A DNA stretch of 64,000 nucleotides from CAYZGU01 sp964478165 (GTDB lineage Bacteria > Poribacteria > WGA-4E > JAJDTR01), in assembly GCA_964478165.1 (NCBI GenBank), contig CAYZGU010000044.1:62001-126000 (forward strand), in the 5' to 3' direction. Of this stretch, positions 36,974-46,863 are shown piece after piece. Within the stretch, counting starts at the first letter, position 1; each line of letters opens with the position of its first letter. The notes under the pieces were generated by a model. It saw only the letters and a program-made list of their open reading frames with translations, had not been told where the DNA came from and searched no databases. Position numbers and translations under genes: made by a program.

Positions 36974-38212
36974 ATGGCGTATGTGATTTGCGAGCCCTGT
37001 GTTGATGTCAAAGACACAGCTTGTGTTGATGTGTGTCCCGTCGATTGTATTCATACTGTCGATGGTGCGAACCAGTTATATATCAACCCCGATGAGTGCA
37101 TAGATTGCGCTGCGTGCGAACCGGCTTGTCCTGTTAATGCGATTTTCATGCATGATGAGGTTCCAACAGAATGGGATTCATACATTGAATTAAATGACAA
37201 GTTTTTTGAAACGTTCATTAAGCCTGATGCTGTCGGAGAGGCTGGTAGTGAATCTGGTAGTGAGGGGCAAAAAGGAGAGAAGAAACAGGGAATTCCAGAA
37301 GAATCTGCGCAACTGCCCGAGTTGCCAGGGTCTTCTGTTCGTCCTTTCGTTCGACCGTTTGTAACTCTAATGCAACCCCTGTTGGGGGCGTTTTCGGCAA
37401 AGTTCAAGAATGAACTAGAGCAGATGGTCGACAATCCTGTGATATTTAGTGCCGCAGTTTCGACAGGAATCAACTGTCTAATCAATCTGGCGCTTTATCC
37501 GCTTGTGCTTTTCCTCCTTGCTGTCAGAGGACAAAGTCTCAGTCTTTTCTCAGGAGAGGGCAACTTTTTCATCCTCCTTGGCGTTGCTATAGCGGTTGGC
37601 GAGGGTCTGTATCGTTTTAGAGAAGATCTGGTTGCCACAAACGATGGGGACAGATCTCAGTACTCTGCTGCATTTTATGGTTGGGTGCCGTCGGTTATAG
37701 CATATATGATTCTTACAGCACTTAGATCGGTCATTGTTTTGCACCCCAGCAGACCGCGTTCGAGTGTGCCCGGGGCAGTTTTAACAGATGGGCCAATTTA
37801 CTCAGACGATTTACGCGAGCGGTATCGTCGCTATGGAATGTTAAATCGTGTCGAAGAAACAGTGGATTATTACCGGGTTGCAATCGAATTTCCACGCTGG
37901 GTTCCTGACTCCACATTTAAGAAACAGCACGGTCTTCCGGATCGTATGCCCGATTATGCATACCAAATTGATCTGGAAGACGGTAGCCTGACGGTGGAAG
38001 CAAAGCTAGAGGACACGCGTTTCGCTCAGGTGCTTGGACGGGCAAGCTCGTTTCCCGACGGATTTAGAAATACATTCCAGGTTGCGGACCAGGCCGAAGA
38101 TTTTCGTGCTGATTTGCGTGATAAGGTGCTTGAGATTATTGTTCCGAAAATGGGGAAGGTCGATGGTCTTGTTATTGAGCAACCAGTGCATTATGCAAAG
38201 TTAAAGGGCTGA
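36974..38212 (+). CDS. ferredoxin-membrane-Hsp20-like fusion protein
   Basis: A 412-residue protein of unusual order. Residues 1-80 are a two-cluster ferredoxin (Cys9, 17, 21, 25 and Cys42, 45, 48, 52 in CVDVKDTACVDVCPVDC and CIDCAACEPACP), close to the free ferredoxin at 10281. A Gly/Ser/Glu-rich linker follows (about 85-125). Then come three hydrophobic segments (about 160-186, 197-213 and 235-255: INLALYPLVLFLLAV, FFILLGVAIAVGEGLY, GWVPSVIAYMILTAL). The C-terminal 110 residues look like an Hsp20/alpha-crystallin-type domain (DLEDGSLTVEAKLEDTRFA, then FRADLRDKVLEIIVPK). AGGAGG precedes the ATG. It could tether an electron carrier to the membrane; the role is unknown. A terminator follows. 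Confidence 0.8.
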   Translation: MAYVICEPCVDVKDTACVDVCPVDCIHTVDGANQLYINPDECIDCAACEPACPVNAIFMHDEVPTEWDSYIELNDKFFETFIKPDAVGEAGSESGSEGQKGEKKQGIPEESAQLPELPGSSVRPFVRPFVTLMQPLLGAFSAKFKNELEQMVDNPVIFSAAVSTGINCLINLALYPLVLFLLAVRGQSLSLFSGEGNFFILLGVAIAVGEGLYRFREDLVATNDGDRSQYSAAFYGWVPSVIAYMILTALRSVIVLHPSRPRSSVPGAVLTDGPIYSDDLRERYRRYGMLNRVEETVDYYRVAIEFPRWVPDSTFKKQHGLPDRMPDYAYQIDLEDGSLTVEAKLEDTRFAQVLGRASSFPDGFRNTFQVADQAEDFRADLRDKVLEIIVPKMGKVDGLVIEQPVHYAKLKG

Positions 38213-38274
38213 GGTTTGTAGGCTATTAAATCGATGTTGTAACGCACGAAAAATCTGCTAAAAGACTTAATGAC

Positions 38275-38318
38275 AATGCGGGATCTGGAGACGTACTCTG
38301 GATTCCGCATTTTCATTT
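38275..38318 (+). terminator. intrinsic terminator after ferredoxin-fusion gene
   Basis: AATGCGGGATCT (38275-38286) pairs with GGATTCCGCATT (38300-38311) through 12 pairs with two G-U wobbles. A 13-base loop and a T-rich tail (TTCATTT) complete it. It separates this gene from bioA. Confidence 0.7.
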
Positions 38319-38349
38319 GGATGAGTTTGGTTGGGGTAAATTGAAACGT

Positions 38350-39714
38350 ATGTTGAGCAAGAAAACACTGATAGACTGGGACAAGCGTTATCTCTGGCAC
38401 CCATTCACCCAAATGAAGGACTGGTTGGGGGAAGTGCCAATAATTATCGAAAGAGGTGAAGGGATTTACCTGATTGATTCAGAGGGCAATCGATATATCG
38501 ATGGAGTTGCCTCAATGTGGACGAATGTCCACGGCCATAACCGAAGAGAAATCAATGATGCCATTACGATGCAGCTCAATAAGATTGCACACTCTACGTT
38601 GTTGGGATACAGCAATGTTCCGGCTATTCAGCTCGCGCGGAAATTAGTAGGGATTACTCCATCTGGGTTGAATAGGGTGTTTTATTCCGACGATGGTGCA
38701 ACATCAGTCGAGATTGCCTTAAAAATGGCCTACCAATACTGGCAACACAAAGGCGAGCTGAGACGCAAGAGTTTTGTACATTTTGATGGTGCCTACCATG
38801 GTGATACCATAGGAGCGATGAGTGTTGGTGGTGTCGGGCTATTTCACAAAATTTTTGACGGACTGCTTTTCGACACTGTCTCAGTGTCCACACCCAATAT
38901 GTACAGGTCAACTATTAGCCATGATGCTGAAGCTGTAAAGATTCATTGTTTGACTGAGCTTGATGGGGTCTTAAAAGCTTGTGATGGACAGATTGCGGCG
39001 ATTATTCTCGAACCTCTAGTCCAGGGTGCTGCCGGGATAATTGTTTCGCCCGATGGGTTCTTAATTGGTGTGGCCGAGCTTGCGCGAAAATATAACACGC
39101 TTCTGATTCTAGACGAGGTGATGACAGGTTTTGGGCGTACAGGACGGATGTGGGCATGTGAGCATGAGCATGTCATTCCAGATATTTTGTGTACGGCCAA
39201 GGGGTTGACCGCGGGATATCTCCCCTTAGCGGCCACGCTGACGACTGATGAAATCTACGATGCCTTTCTGGGTGAGTATGGCGATTTCAAGACGTTCTTT
39301 CACGGTCACACGTATACGGGCAACCAGTTGGGTTGTGCAGCGGCACTTGCCAACATCGACCTCTTTGAGGAGACAAATCTCATTGAAAATATTCAGCCTA
39401 CGATCTCCGAATTCAAGCGTCGACTCAGGGACTTTAATGACCTCGACCATGTTGGCGATGTTCGCTCCTGTGGACTAGTTGCTGGCATCGAACTTGTCAG
39501 TGACAAAAGCACTAAACGAGAGTATTCTCCAGAGCTAAAGATGGGTCATAGGGTTTGCAAGGAGGCGCTAGAACATGGTGTAATGTTACGTCCGCTCGAT
39601 AATGTCATCGTGTTGATGCCGCCCTTGCAAATATCAATCAATGAACTTAAACAATTGCTCGATGTTGTATACGATGCTATCGGGGTAATTAGCCGCGATG
39701 ATAGACAGGTTTGA
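38350..39714 (+). CDS. bioA: adenosylmethionine-8-amino-7-oxononanoate aminotransferase
   Basis: Biotin synthesis: moves the amino group of S-adenosylmethionine to 7-keto-8-aminopelargonate, giving diaminopelargonate, with PLP. I take the ATG at 38350 (MLSKKTLIDWDKRYLWHPFTQM). WHPFTQM and GVASMWTNVHGHNRREIN are typical of BioA rather than other class III aminotransferases. PLP-site motifs are YSDDGATSVEIALKMA, DGAYHGDTIGAMSVG, LILDEVMTGFGRTG and the Lys in LCTAKGLTAGYLPLAAT. Length about 454 residues, slightly above the family norm. It stands alone; bioB, bioD and bioF are not seen. Its own promoter must lie between the terminator and the start, or inside it. Confidence 0.93.
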   Translation: MLSKKTLIDWDKRYLWHPFTQMKDWLGEVPIIIERGEGIYLIDSEGNRYIDGVASMWTNVHGHNRREINDAITMQLNKIAHSTLLGYSNVPAIQLARKLVGITPSGLNRVFYSDDGATSVEIALKMAYQYWQHKGELRRKSFVHFDGAYHGDTIGAMSVGGVGLFHKIFDGLLFDTVSVSTPNMYRSTISHDAEAVKIHCLTELDGVLKACDGQIAAIILEPLVQGAAGIIVSPDGFLIGVAELARKYNTLLILDEVMTGFGRTGRMWACEHEHVIPDILCTAKGLTAGYLPLAATLTTDEIYDAFLGEYGDFKTFFHGHTYTGNQLGCAAALANIDLFEETNLIENIQPTISEFKRRLRDFNDLDHVGDVRSCGLVAGIELVSDKSTKREYSPELKMGHRVCKEALEHGVMLRPLDNVIVLMPPLQISINELKQLLDVVYDAIGVISRDDRQV

Positions 39715-40427
39715 AACGCGAGAATTAACGTCATGTTTAATCGCTCTTACGAAACAGGAAGAAGTTCTGTTTTCTCGATTTCTTCAGACCGCTTTCCAGA
39801 CTGAGCCGCTAGGAGGAGTGGTATAAAACGAGATGTTGTCGTTGGGAGTTGCATTGGTTTGTCGCCCGAAGCCTGTGCCTTGCTGTGTGCCGCGCCAATA
39901 CTTCGGGTGTTTCTTAGGTGAAAATGATGAGGATTTAACCTCAGCAATAGCATGGCTTGTTGCATCGTTATGGATGGGCTAGGTGGATTAACCCCAGATT
40001 GCTTGGCAATTTTCTAGAACTACCAAGGCGCGTTGTTGAGGTTCAGGAGCATGATTTGAAAGAATTAGTTACTTGAATCGATGAGTGCCTTCGAGTTTGT
40101 AATTGCTGACATGAATCAAGGAATCTTAGTTGTATTCTTTCTTGAACCAGGAAACAGCGATTCCGCAATTTTTCTGTTTGCGTTCGATGTTATTCGAGGC
40201 AGGACTTTGGGTTCTCTTGTTTGAGGCTCCTTCGTTCAATCTGAGGACGGAACCTGAGTTTCTAGATACGTTGCTGTGTGGGAATTGTCCAAAAAAGTGC
40301 TAGAGCTGCCCCGGTTTTCTTGGGTGCGATCCAGAGTTATGTCTGAAACTGGTAGGCCTGTGCATTGATGGAAAGTGTGTAAAGAAATGTCGATTGAGAT
40401 CTAATTGACCTTGCGGGACCACAGTTG
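39715..40427. other. spacer downstream of bioA
   Basis: About 710 bases. A frame near 39735 (MFNRSYETG...) could be what remains of a bioD gene, but nothing after the first few codons supports it. No other gene is seen. Confidence 0.45.
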
Positions 40428-43400
40428 ATGAAACACGAAATCGAACTCAGATCGGATAGGCAAGCAAACGTCAGCGGAACCGAGCGATTTGGCGTCAGGG
40501 AGATTTCTGTGCTGTTTGCTACCATCGGAGGATTTGAAGTCCCTTCGACTGCAAGCATGGATGAGATTGAGGAAGTGTCTCTACGGAACGACAAATTGAA
40601 TAGTAAGCTAAACGACATTGTTCGAAAATATGGAGGACTGACTGATAAAATAGTTCGTAGTTTTTTCATGGCGACTTTCGGAACACGGACATCTTACGAA
40701 GATGATGCTGGTCGGGCCGTGTTAGCTGCAATGGAATTGGTTAAAGCTGTTGAAAACTTTCAGGGCGCGTTATTGTTCAGTTTCAGTACAGGAAAAATGG
40801 ACTTAACGGGCCAAAATCTCCACGCGAGTTTCTGCAAGGAATTTGAAGCGAATCAACACGCCCTCTCTTCTGACGCGCGTGTTTTAGTTCAACGACGGTG
40901 CCGTCGGTGGCTAATTACAGATAGCGGACTCGATACCAGTTACGTTGTTGAAAAAGTAGGGGAACGTCTTAATGTGTGCCGCGGTGCAAAAATTCACATT
41001 GGTGTAAATAGTGGAAGTGCCTGGATAGGTGAATTGAGGGCAGGCGTGTACACACAAACGACTGTCATTGGAGATGCCGTTAATCTCTCAGCTCGTCTCA
41101 AAGGGAAGGCGGGCTTGAATCAGATTTTGGTGAGCCCAACCACTTTCGAGTTAACAAAGGAGTCGTTCCTTTATGAAGTTCTTTCTCCTGTTTTCTTAAA
41201 AGGAATAAGAGAACCTGTACCTATATTTGCAGTAAGGGACGCACTGCAAGATGCCAGAGCAATTGCAACCTTTGAAAAGCATAAAAACGATTTCAATAGC
41301 GAAGAGATTGAAGCAAGAGAGGTGGCCGCGTCGATTCCCCCTTATCTTCGTGAGAAGATTAATGCTGCTCGTCGCGTTCTCACGGGTGAGCGCAAAACAG
41401 TGACGATGTTGTACTCCGATCTCAGTGGATTCACTGCCCTTTCAGAAAGGTTTAAAGACGATCCCGCTGAGATCGCTCATCTGATGAGCATGTGCCATGA
41501 TGAACTTGCCGAAGTTATCTACAAATATGAGGGTGTAATCGATCAGATCGTTGGTGATGAGCTCATGGCAATCTTTGGGGCACCGATTACTCACGAAGAC
41601 GATCCGGAGCGTGCTGTTCAAGCGGGTTTGGAGATGCTTGATGCAATTAAACGATTTAGCGAGAAGATGGCTGTTGAAGTCGGTATGCCACCGCTCAACG
41701 TCCATATCGGGGTGAACACCGGTAGAGTCGCAATTGGCAATATCGGTACGGATGAAGCTGCAAAAATGGATTATACGGCAGTTGGAGAACCGGTTGAACT
41801 TGCAGAAATGTTAGAAGATATCTCTGAGTCTGGAGAACTGCTGGTTGGGGAGCGTACCTACCGCCTCACTCGTGCCCTATTTGACTACAAAAAAAAGGCA
41901 AGAATTGAAGTCGGTGGGAAGTCTGCTTCTGTGTATCAAGTACTTAGAAAAAAAGAACAGCCACAACTCAAGCGTGGAGTTGATGCATTAAACACAGTTT
42001 TTCTTGCTCGGGATCGAGAGTTTGATGCGTTGAAACGGGCGGGAAATTGTTTGGACGATGGTAAGGGGCATTTTGTTTCTCTGATTGGGCAAGCTGGATT
42101 GGGGAAGTCACGGCTCAAGCGGGAATTCAGGAAGGATCTTGGCGAACGTGTTACCTGGTTGGAAGGTAGTTGCTTTGAGCAGACGCAGCGAACGTCATAT
42201 TCTGTTTTCATCGATCTGATACGGAAGTATCTCGAGATCTATGAGAATGATAGTGATGATGTCGTAAAACAGAAATTAATCTTGAGGGTAGAAAGTCTGT
42301 TCCGAGGTTCGAACCGAGATTTATCTGAGGAGATTATTCCCTACATAGGCAACCAGCTTCTGTCTTTGCGGTTTGAAGACAATCGCGCGGATAAGGTCAG
42401 ATATCTTGATGCTGAGGCTCGTCGGCAGAGGACTTTTTCAGCAGTGAAGGATTTCTTCACTGCTGAAGCCAAACGCCGTCCCTTGGTTTTAGCACTTGAC
42501 GATCTCCACTGGGGGGATCCCATATCTTTGGATCTTATCTTATTTCTTATGGAAACTGTGATCGATCAACCAATTCTTCAACTTTGTCTTTATCGTCCGG
42601 AGCGCACTGACGCTTGCTGGAAAATTGGTGAACGGGCGTCCGAACAATTCCCACGAGATTCCACTAGAATGACGTTAGAGCCGTTGTCACCAGAATATAG
42701 CCGCAATCTCCTGGAAGGGCTCTTGTACATGGAAGACGCACAGAACACGGTTAAACTCAAGGAACGCATCCTTCAAAAAGCAAGTGGAAATCCGTTTTAC
42801 ATGGAAGAAGTGTTACGTTTGCTAATCGATGACGAGGTTATTGTTCGCGATGGGTCACGGTGGGCCATCAAAAAACACGTAGATGATATCAATGTGCCCG
42901 ATACGTTGCAACAGATGATGGAAGCGCGTATTGATAAGATGTCGTCGGACCGGAAAGAGGTTCTACAGCACGGTTCTGTGATTGGGCGTGTTTTCGAATA
43001 TGATATTCTTGAGAAGACTGCTCTGGGGCTAGGAAACTTGGGAGCACATCTCGATCAACTGACCGCCTTGGACATGGTTGAGTTGAAAATGCCGCCGATG
43101 GATCCCCCGGAATATGTGTTTCAGTATCTCATAACCCATGGTATCGTTTATTCGTCCATTCCTGGACGATGGCGCCGTACGCTTCACACTCGGGTGGGCG
43201 ATTGCATCGAAAGCAAGCATCAGGCACATTTGGAGAGGGTCTACGAGACATTAGCCCAACACTTTCATAACGGAAATAATGTGCAGAAAGCCGTTACCTA
43301 CCTCGCGAGAGCAGGGACAAAAGCGAAGGGACAATATAACAACGAAAGTGCATTGGTTTTCTATCAGCATGCAGTTGAGTACCTATCCCAGACTGATGGG

Positions 43401-44663
43401 GGTTTCTTCGAAGAGCGCAGGCAGATTCAGGAAGGATTGGGCGATGTCCATGCTATTCTTGGGGATTTCGATGCTGCCATCAGCAGCTATGCGGAAACGT
43501 TACAAGCTGTGGCCAATGCAATACATCGAGCTTGTGTAAAACGAAAGATGGCGAATGTGTATGCAAAACGATCCGAGAACGATCTTGCGATGAACATGTT
43601 GCGCAGTGCTCTAGAAGATTTGGATACGCGTCCAGATGCTGAGGAAGAAGCGCAGATTTATAATTTAATCGGGTGGGTGTATTCTCGAGAAAGTGAGTTC
43701 TCCGCAGCAATTGAGGCAAGTATGAAGGCATTGGAGTTGATAGGATCGGTGCCACGTGCCGATATCACTGCCGCAATCTATAAGAATTTGGGGATTTACT
43801 ACTATTACAAAGGAGAAGGAAGTCGTGCAAACGAGTTTTTTCGACAGGGGATGAAACAAGCCGATCAGATTGGTGATAAGCTGCTGGTGTCACAACTTTA
43901 CAATAACATTGGAGCAAGTTACCGACAGGGAGCGGAAACTGATGCCGCACTTGAGAATTTAGAACAGAGTATATTAATCAAGGAACAAATGGGATATCTC
44001 CACGGTTTGGGACAATCATATATTAATGTTGGAATGATTCACTCGGAGCGCGGTAACTTCGATCTTGCCATTCACTATTTTGATAGGGTGTTAGAAATCG
44101 GTAGACGTACTGGCGCACCAAGAGATGTTGCGAGTGCTCATAGAGGCCTGGGAAGCGTCTTTTCGCGAAAAAAAGAATTCAATCAAGCCATTGAACAACA
44201 TCAGGCAGCTTTGCAGTGCCACACGAAGATCGGCGACTCGGCGGGACAAGCGCAGGACTATGCTAATCTGATTGATGCGTATGTAGGAAAAAACGATCTG
44301 GATTCACCTAGGAAACTTGTACCCAAAGGGCTCGAGTTAGCGGAGAAATTAGAGATACCGGAGGTGAAAGCCGGAATGTACAATAGCATTGGACTAATTG
44401 AGAAGTATCAGAAAGCTTGGGATGGAGCAATGGGATATTTCCGTAAGGCAGCAGAAATTTCGGAAGAATCTGGGGCAACACTCCAGCTTGCCGTGGCGTA
44501 TCGTTACATGGGGGAAGTTTTTTTGGGCACTAAAGATTTGCGGCAAGCCGAGGTGTTTTTTCAAAAAGCAATTGACCTCTACAGACAACTGAAACATAGC
44601 CGGCAGGTCGAGGAGGTGGAGACACAGCTGCTTTCCTGTGAAATGTCACGGATTGGAACCTAA
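40428..44663 (+). CDS. tandem class III cyclase domains + AAA-type ATPase + TPR protein
   Basis: A 1411-residue soluble regulator. Numbering from the ATG at 40428. Cyclase domain 1 (about 25-270) keeps Lys74, Thr212, Asn219 and Arg223 (VIGDAVNLSARL) but lacks both metal Asp residues (VLFATIGGF, Thr32; IVRSFFMATFG). It also has about 60 extra residues. Cyclase domain 2 (about 320-510) keeps both metal Asp residues (YSDLSGFT, Asp331; IVGDELMAIFGAP, Asp377) but has Glu457 and Met461 for the Asn and Arg (AVGEPVELAEML) and Gln373 for Lys. So each is incomplete and together they have one full set. Walker A GQAGLGKS (about 554-561) and ALDDLHWGD (about 690) mark the ATPase; TPRs fill about 940-1405. 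No ligand-binding domain is seen. The C-terminal 14 bases separate it from a convergent gene. Confidence 0.92.
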   Translation: MKHEIELRSDRQANVSGTERFGVREISVLFATIGGFEVPSTASMDEIEEVSLRNDKLNSKLNDIVRKYGGLTDKIVRSFFMATFGTRTSYEDDAGRAVLAAMELVKAVENFQGALLFSFSTGKMDLTGQNLHASFCKEFEANQHALSSDARVLVQRRCRRWLITDSGLDTSYVVEKVGERLNVCRGAKIHIGVNSGSAWIGELRAGVYTQTTVIGDAVNLSARLKGKAGLNQILVSPTTFELTKESFLYEVLSPVFLKGIREPVPIFAVRDALQDARAIATFEKHKNDFNSEEIEAREVAASIPPYLREKINAARRVLTGERKTVTMLYSDLSGFTALSERFKDDPAEIAHLMSMCHDELAEVIYKYEGVIDQIVGDELMAIFGAPITHEDDPERAVQAGLEMLDAIKRFSEKMAVEVGMPPLNVHIGVNTGRVAIGNIGTDEAAKMDYTAVGEPVELAEMLEDISESGELLVGERTYRLTRALFDYKKKARIEVGGKSASVYQVLRKKEQPQLKRGVDALNTVFLARDREFDALKRAGNCLDDGKGHFVSLIGQAGLGKSRLKREFRKDLGERVTWLEGSCFEQTQRTSYSVFIDLIRKYLEIYENDSDDVVKQKLILRVESLFRGSNRDLSEEIIPYIGNQLLSLRFEDNRADKVRYLDAEARRQRTFSAVKDFFTAEAKRRPLVLALDDLHWGDPISLDLILFLMETVIDQPILQLCLYRPERTDACWKIGERASEQFPRDSTRMTLEPLSPEYSRNLLEGLLYMEDAQNTVKLKERILQKASGNPFYMEEVLRLLIDDEVIVRDGSRWAIKKHVDDINVPDTLQQMMEARIDKMSSDRKEVLQHGSVIGRVFEYDILEKTALGLGNLGAHLDQLTALDMVELKMPPMDPPEYVFQYLITHGIVYSSIPGRWRRTLHTRVGDCIESKHQAHLERVYETLAQHFHNGNNVQKAVTYLARAGTKAKGQYNNESALVFYQHAVEYLSQTDGGFFEERRQIQEGLGDVHAILGDFDAAISSYAETLQAVANAIHRACVKRKMANVYAKRSENDLAMNMLRSALEDLDTRPDAEEEAQIYNLIGWVYSRESEFSAAIEASMKALELIGSVPRADITAAIYKNLGIYYYYKGEGSRANEFFRQGMKQADQIGDKLLVSQLYNNIGASYRQGAETDAALENLEQSILIKEQMGYLHGLGQSYINVGMIHSERGNFDLAIHYFDRVLEIGRRTGAPRDVASAHRGLGSVFSRKKEFNQAIEQHQAALQCHTKIGDSAGQAQDYANLIDAYVGKNDLDSPRKLVPKGLELAEKLEIPEVKAGMYNSIGLIEKYQKAWDGAMGYFRKAAEISEESGATLQLAVAYRYMGEVFLGTKDLRQAEVFFQKAIDLYRQLKHSRQVEEVETQLLSCEMSRIGT

Positions 44664-44677
44664 TGACAGTTGCACGA

Positions 44678-46765
44678 TTATTCATTCGAGAAACTTGCGC
44701 GACCGACAGCCGTGTTTTTAGCTGCATCAGTCACTCGAATTGTAAGCGTGTGCGGACCATTTGGAAGTGGATTGGTCTGAAGCAGTAGTGACTCACGCTT
44801 CGAATCAAAGATGCCGTCATTGGGAAAGATAATCTTCCAGTGCTGATCTCCGTCAATTTTATAATCGGCTTTATATATATGGCTTGCATTGTCTTCAGTT
44901 GTACAGGTAATGCGATATGTGCCGTCGCCGTTGGCGGTAGCCGAAATATCCGTGACGGTTGGTTGCGTGTTATCAATGTCGAAATAATCGCTGGTTTTCT
45001 TAGATGATTTTGCCCATGCCGGTGGATTGCTGAGTTTGTCCGTCGCCTCAACCTTAATGATATAGCGTCCATCAGGCATCGAAGTCGTATCCCATTTGTA
45101 GGTGGGAATCCTCAGCTCTTTCTTGAGAAGTTTCCAATTTACGTCGTCGATTTTCCTATAAAAGACGGCGAACTGTAGCGTATCTTTATTGTTATCCTCT
45201 ACTTGCCATTGAACAGTCCACTGCTTTGACTCAACCCTTGGGTTTTTCGTTGAATCATTCTTGCGCGAATGTACACTGGAGTGTCCTACGGGTTCTTTCG
45301 TCCCGTTGCCTCGCTGAATTTCGACTTTGGTGAAACGCGGTTCAATGTTGGATTGAGCGGAGGCGAGGATCACTCTGCTGAGCACGGGGGTCTGGTTCAC
45401 ATCATTTGTTGTGAATTTTGCGCGCCATTGGATAGACTGTGCTGAAGGGCTTGCGATTTGCTCTCCCTCCGAGATGGTTAATTCTTTGGACCACTTACTC
45501 CATGTGCTGTCAGGTTTGTCAGTATTTCCCGATCGCGTTGCAAAAGTAATTGCCGTTCCATGTGCCAAAGTGGCCTCCCATGAGAGTTTGCCCCATCGAG
45601 ACGTGCTTTGTGTGTCATGTGGTGTTGATTCGAGGGTACCTTCCGTCTTGTATTGCTTCTTTAACTCAAGCACCTGGGCGGCCTCTCCCGTGGCCAGTAG
45701 CACTCTATTTGTTGTATGAGTGCGGTGCATGGCGAGAATCTGGTTTGCTTCAGGCTTTCCTAAAAACATTGATTCCCCATTCACGTTAACCTTATAGATC
45801 CTTCCCTCATCCCCCGTTCCGACTATGAGCTGCTTATCGTTATCAAATACCATCGATAAAATGAGCGGAACAGGAGCTGTCCAAATCTTTGATACGACAC
45901 CATCCCTACGAATCTGATAAATGTAGGATTTCTTTTCCACTGGCATTCTGCTTCCCGGCGGTGGAGGAACCGTTGGGCGATCGTGACCGCCGGATTGTGA
46001 TGGCGCTGATGTAATTGCCGCCGCGTAGATGTTGTCGTTTGTTCCAGATACAAGCGCCCGAATCTCCCTTTCCGGTGTCTGGTATACAACAGAGGTTTTA
46101 CCATCATTCGCGATACGATAAATGATTCCCTTGTCTCCACTCCCTGCATACAAGATATTCCGATGGTAAAGCAAACTCATGATATTAGTGTCTTCCGAAT
46201 CGAACAGAACGGTTGGTTCTCCTCTGTCTGAAATTTTGTAGATTCTTCCACTGGTTCCCGTTGCAGCGTAAAGGTTTCCGCTATCATCAAATGTCAGTGC
46301 CCACACGTATTTTTCTTCAGCGCGCAGAACTGTAGTCGGGGGCGTATGCTCACTGGTAATTTTATAGATTAGTCCGTCTGGTCCTGTTCCGGCGTAGAGG
46401 TTTTCCTTTCCATCCACAGCCAGGCTTAAGATAGAGATTTCGGGTGAGTCAAAAATAAGGGATGTTTGACCTTCTTGGGTTATCCGAAAGATTTTTCCTT
46501 GATTTCCCGTACCGGCATAAACATTTCCTTCGGAATCTTCTGCCAGACACCAGACATAATGTTCTGATTGTATGTGAGTACGAACATCTACTTCGGGAGC
46601 TAAAAGAACTTTGCCCTGGCTGGTAAGCGATACGTCATTAGTCGTGCCAGCTTCAAAATCTTTGTGGAAGCGTTGTTCCCAGATTGATGTCGTTACAGAT
46701 GACGCCTTGTCCCGAAGAAAAAGGGAGAGTAGGAGTGTGAAAAAAAGAACGCGACGAAAGGTCAT
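44678..46765 (-). CDS. secreted beta-propeller protein with Ig/Fn3-like tail
   Basis: A 695-residue exported protein. MTFRRVLFFTLLLSLFLRDKA is a signal peptide. Residues about 60-370 are repeats of the type GNVYAGTGNQGKIFRI, NLYAGTGPDGLIYKI, NLYAATGTSGRIYKI, ILYAGSGDKGIIYRI and so on, about 40-55 residues apart, a beta-propeller resembling NHL or quinoprotein-like blades. A Gly/Pro-rich loop interrupts it. The C-terminal half (VQWQVEDNNKDTLQFAVFYR and RYIIKVEATDKLSNPPAWAK) looks like Fn3/Ig folds. The substrate is unknown. It follows the S55 peptidase gene after 98 bases and ends convergent to the cyclase gene with a 14-base gap. Confidence 0.78.
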   Translation of the reverse strand: MTFRRVLFFTLLLSLFLRDKASSVTTSIWEQRFHKDFEAGTTNDVSLTSQGKVLLAPEVDVRTHIQSEHYVWCLAEDSEGNVYAGTGNQGKIFRITQEGQTSLIFDSPEISILSLAVDGKENLYAGTGPDGLIYKITSEHTPPTTVLRAEEKYVWALTFDDSGNLYAATGTSGRIYKISDRGEPTVLFDSEDTNIMSLLYHRNILYAGSGDKGIIYRIANDGKTSVVYQTPEREIRALVSGTNDNIYAAAITSAPSQSGGHDRPTVPPPPGSRMPVEKKSYIYQIRRDGVVSKIWTAPVPLILSMVFDNDKQLIVGTGDEGRIYKVNVNGESMFLGKPEANQILAMHRTHTTNRVLLATGEAAQVLELKKQYKTEGTLESTPHDTQSTSRWGKLSWEATLAHGTAITFATRSGNTDKPDSTWSKWSKELTISEGEQIASPSAQSIQWRAKFTTNDVNQTPVLSRVILASAQSNIEPRFTKVEIQRGNGTKEPVGHSSVHSRKNDSTKNPRVESKQWTVQWQVEDNNKDTLQFAVFYRKIDDVNWKLLKKELRIPTYKWDTTSMPDGRYIIKVEATDKLSNPPAWAKSSKKTSDYFDIDNTQPTVTDISATANGDGTYRITCTTEDNASHIYKADYKIDGDQHWKIIFPNDGIFDSKRESLLLQTNPLPNGPHTLTIRVTDAAKNTAVGRASFSNE

Positions 46766-46863
46766 AAAAAGAAACTCTCCTTTGGGTTCAAGCTTGAGAA
46801 TGCCGTCGTGTAGCCCTAATCCCGTGTTGCTAGTTATTAGCTTAGCGATGTGCTCTTTCGTTT

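Noticed and set aside
39735..39960. bioD remnant after bioA
   Set aside because: The opening MFNRSYETG is suggestive, but no P-loop or later BioD motif follows in any frame.
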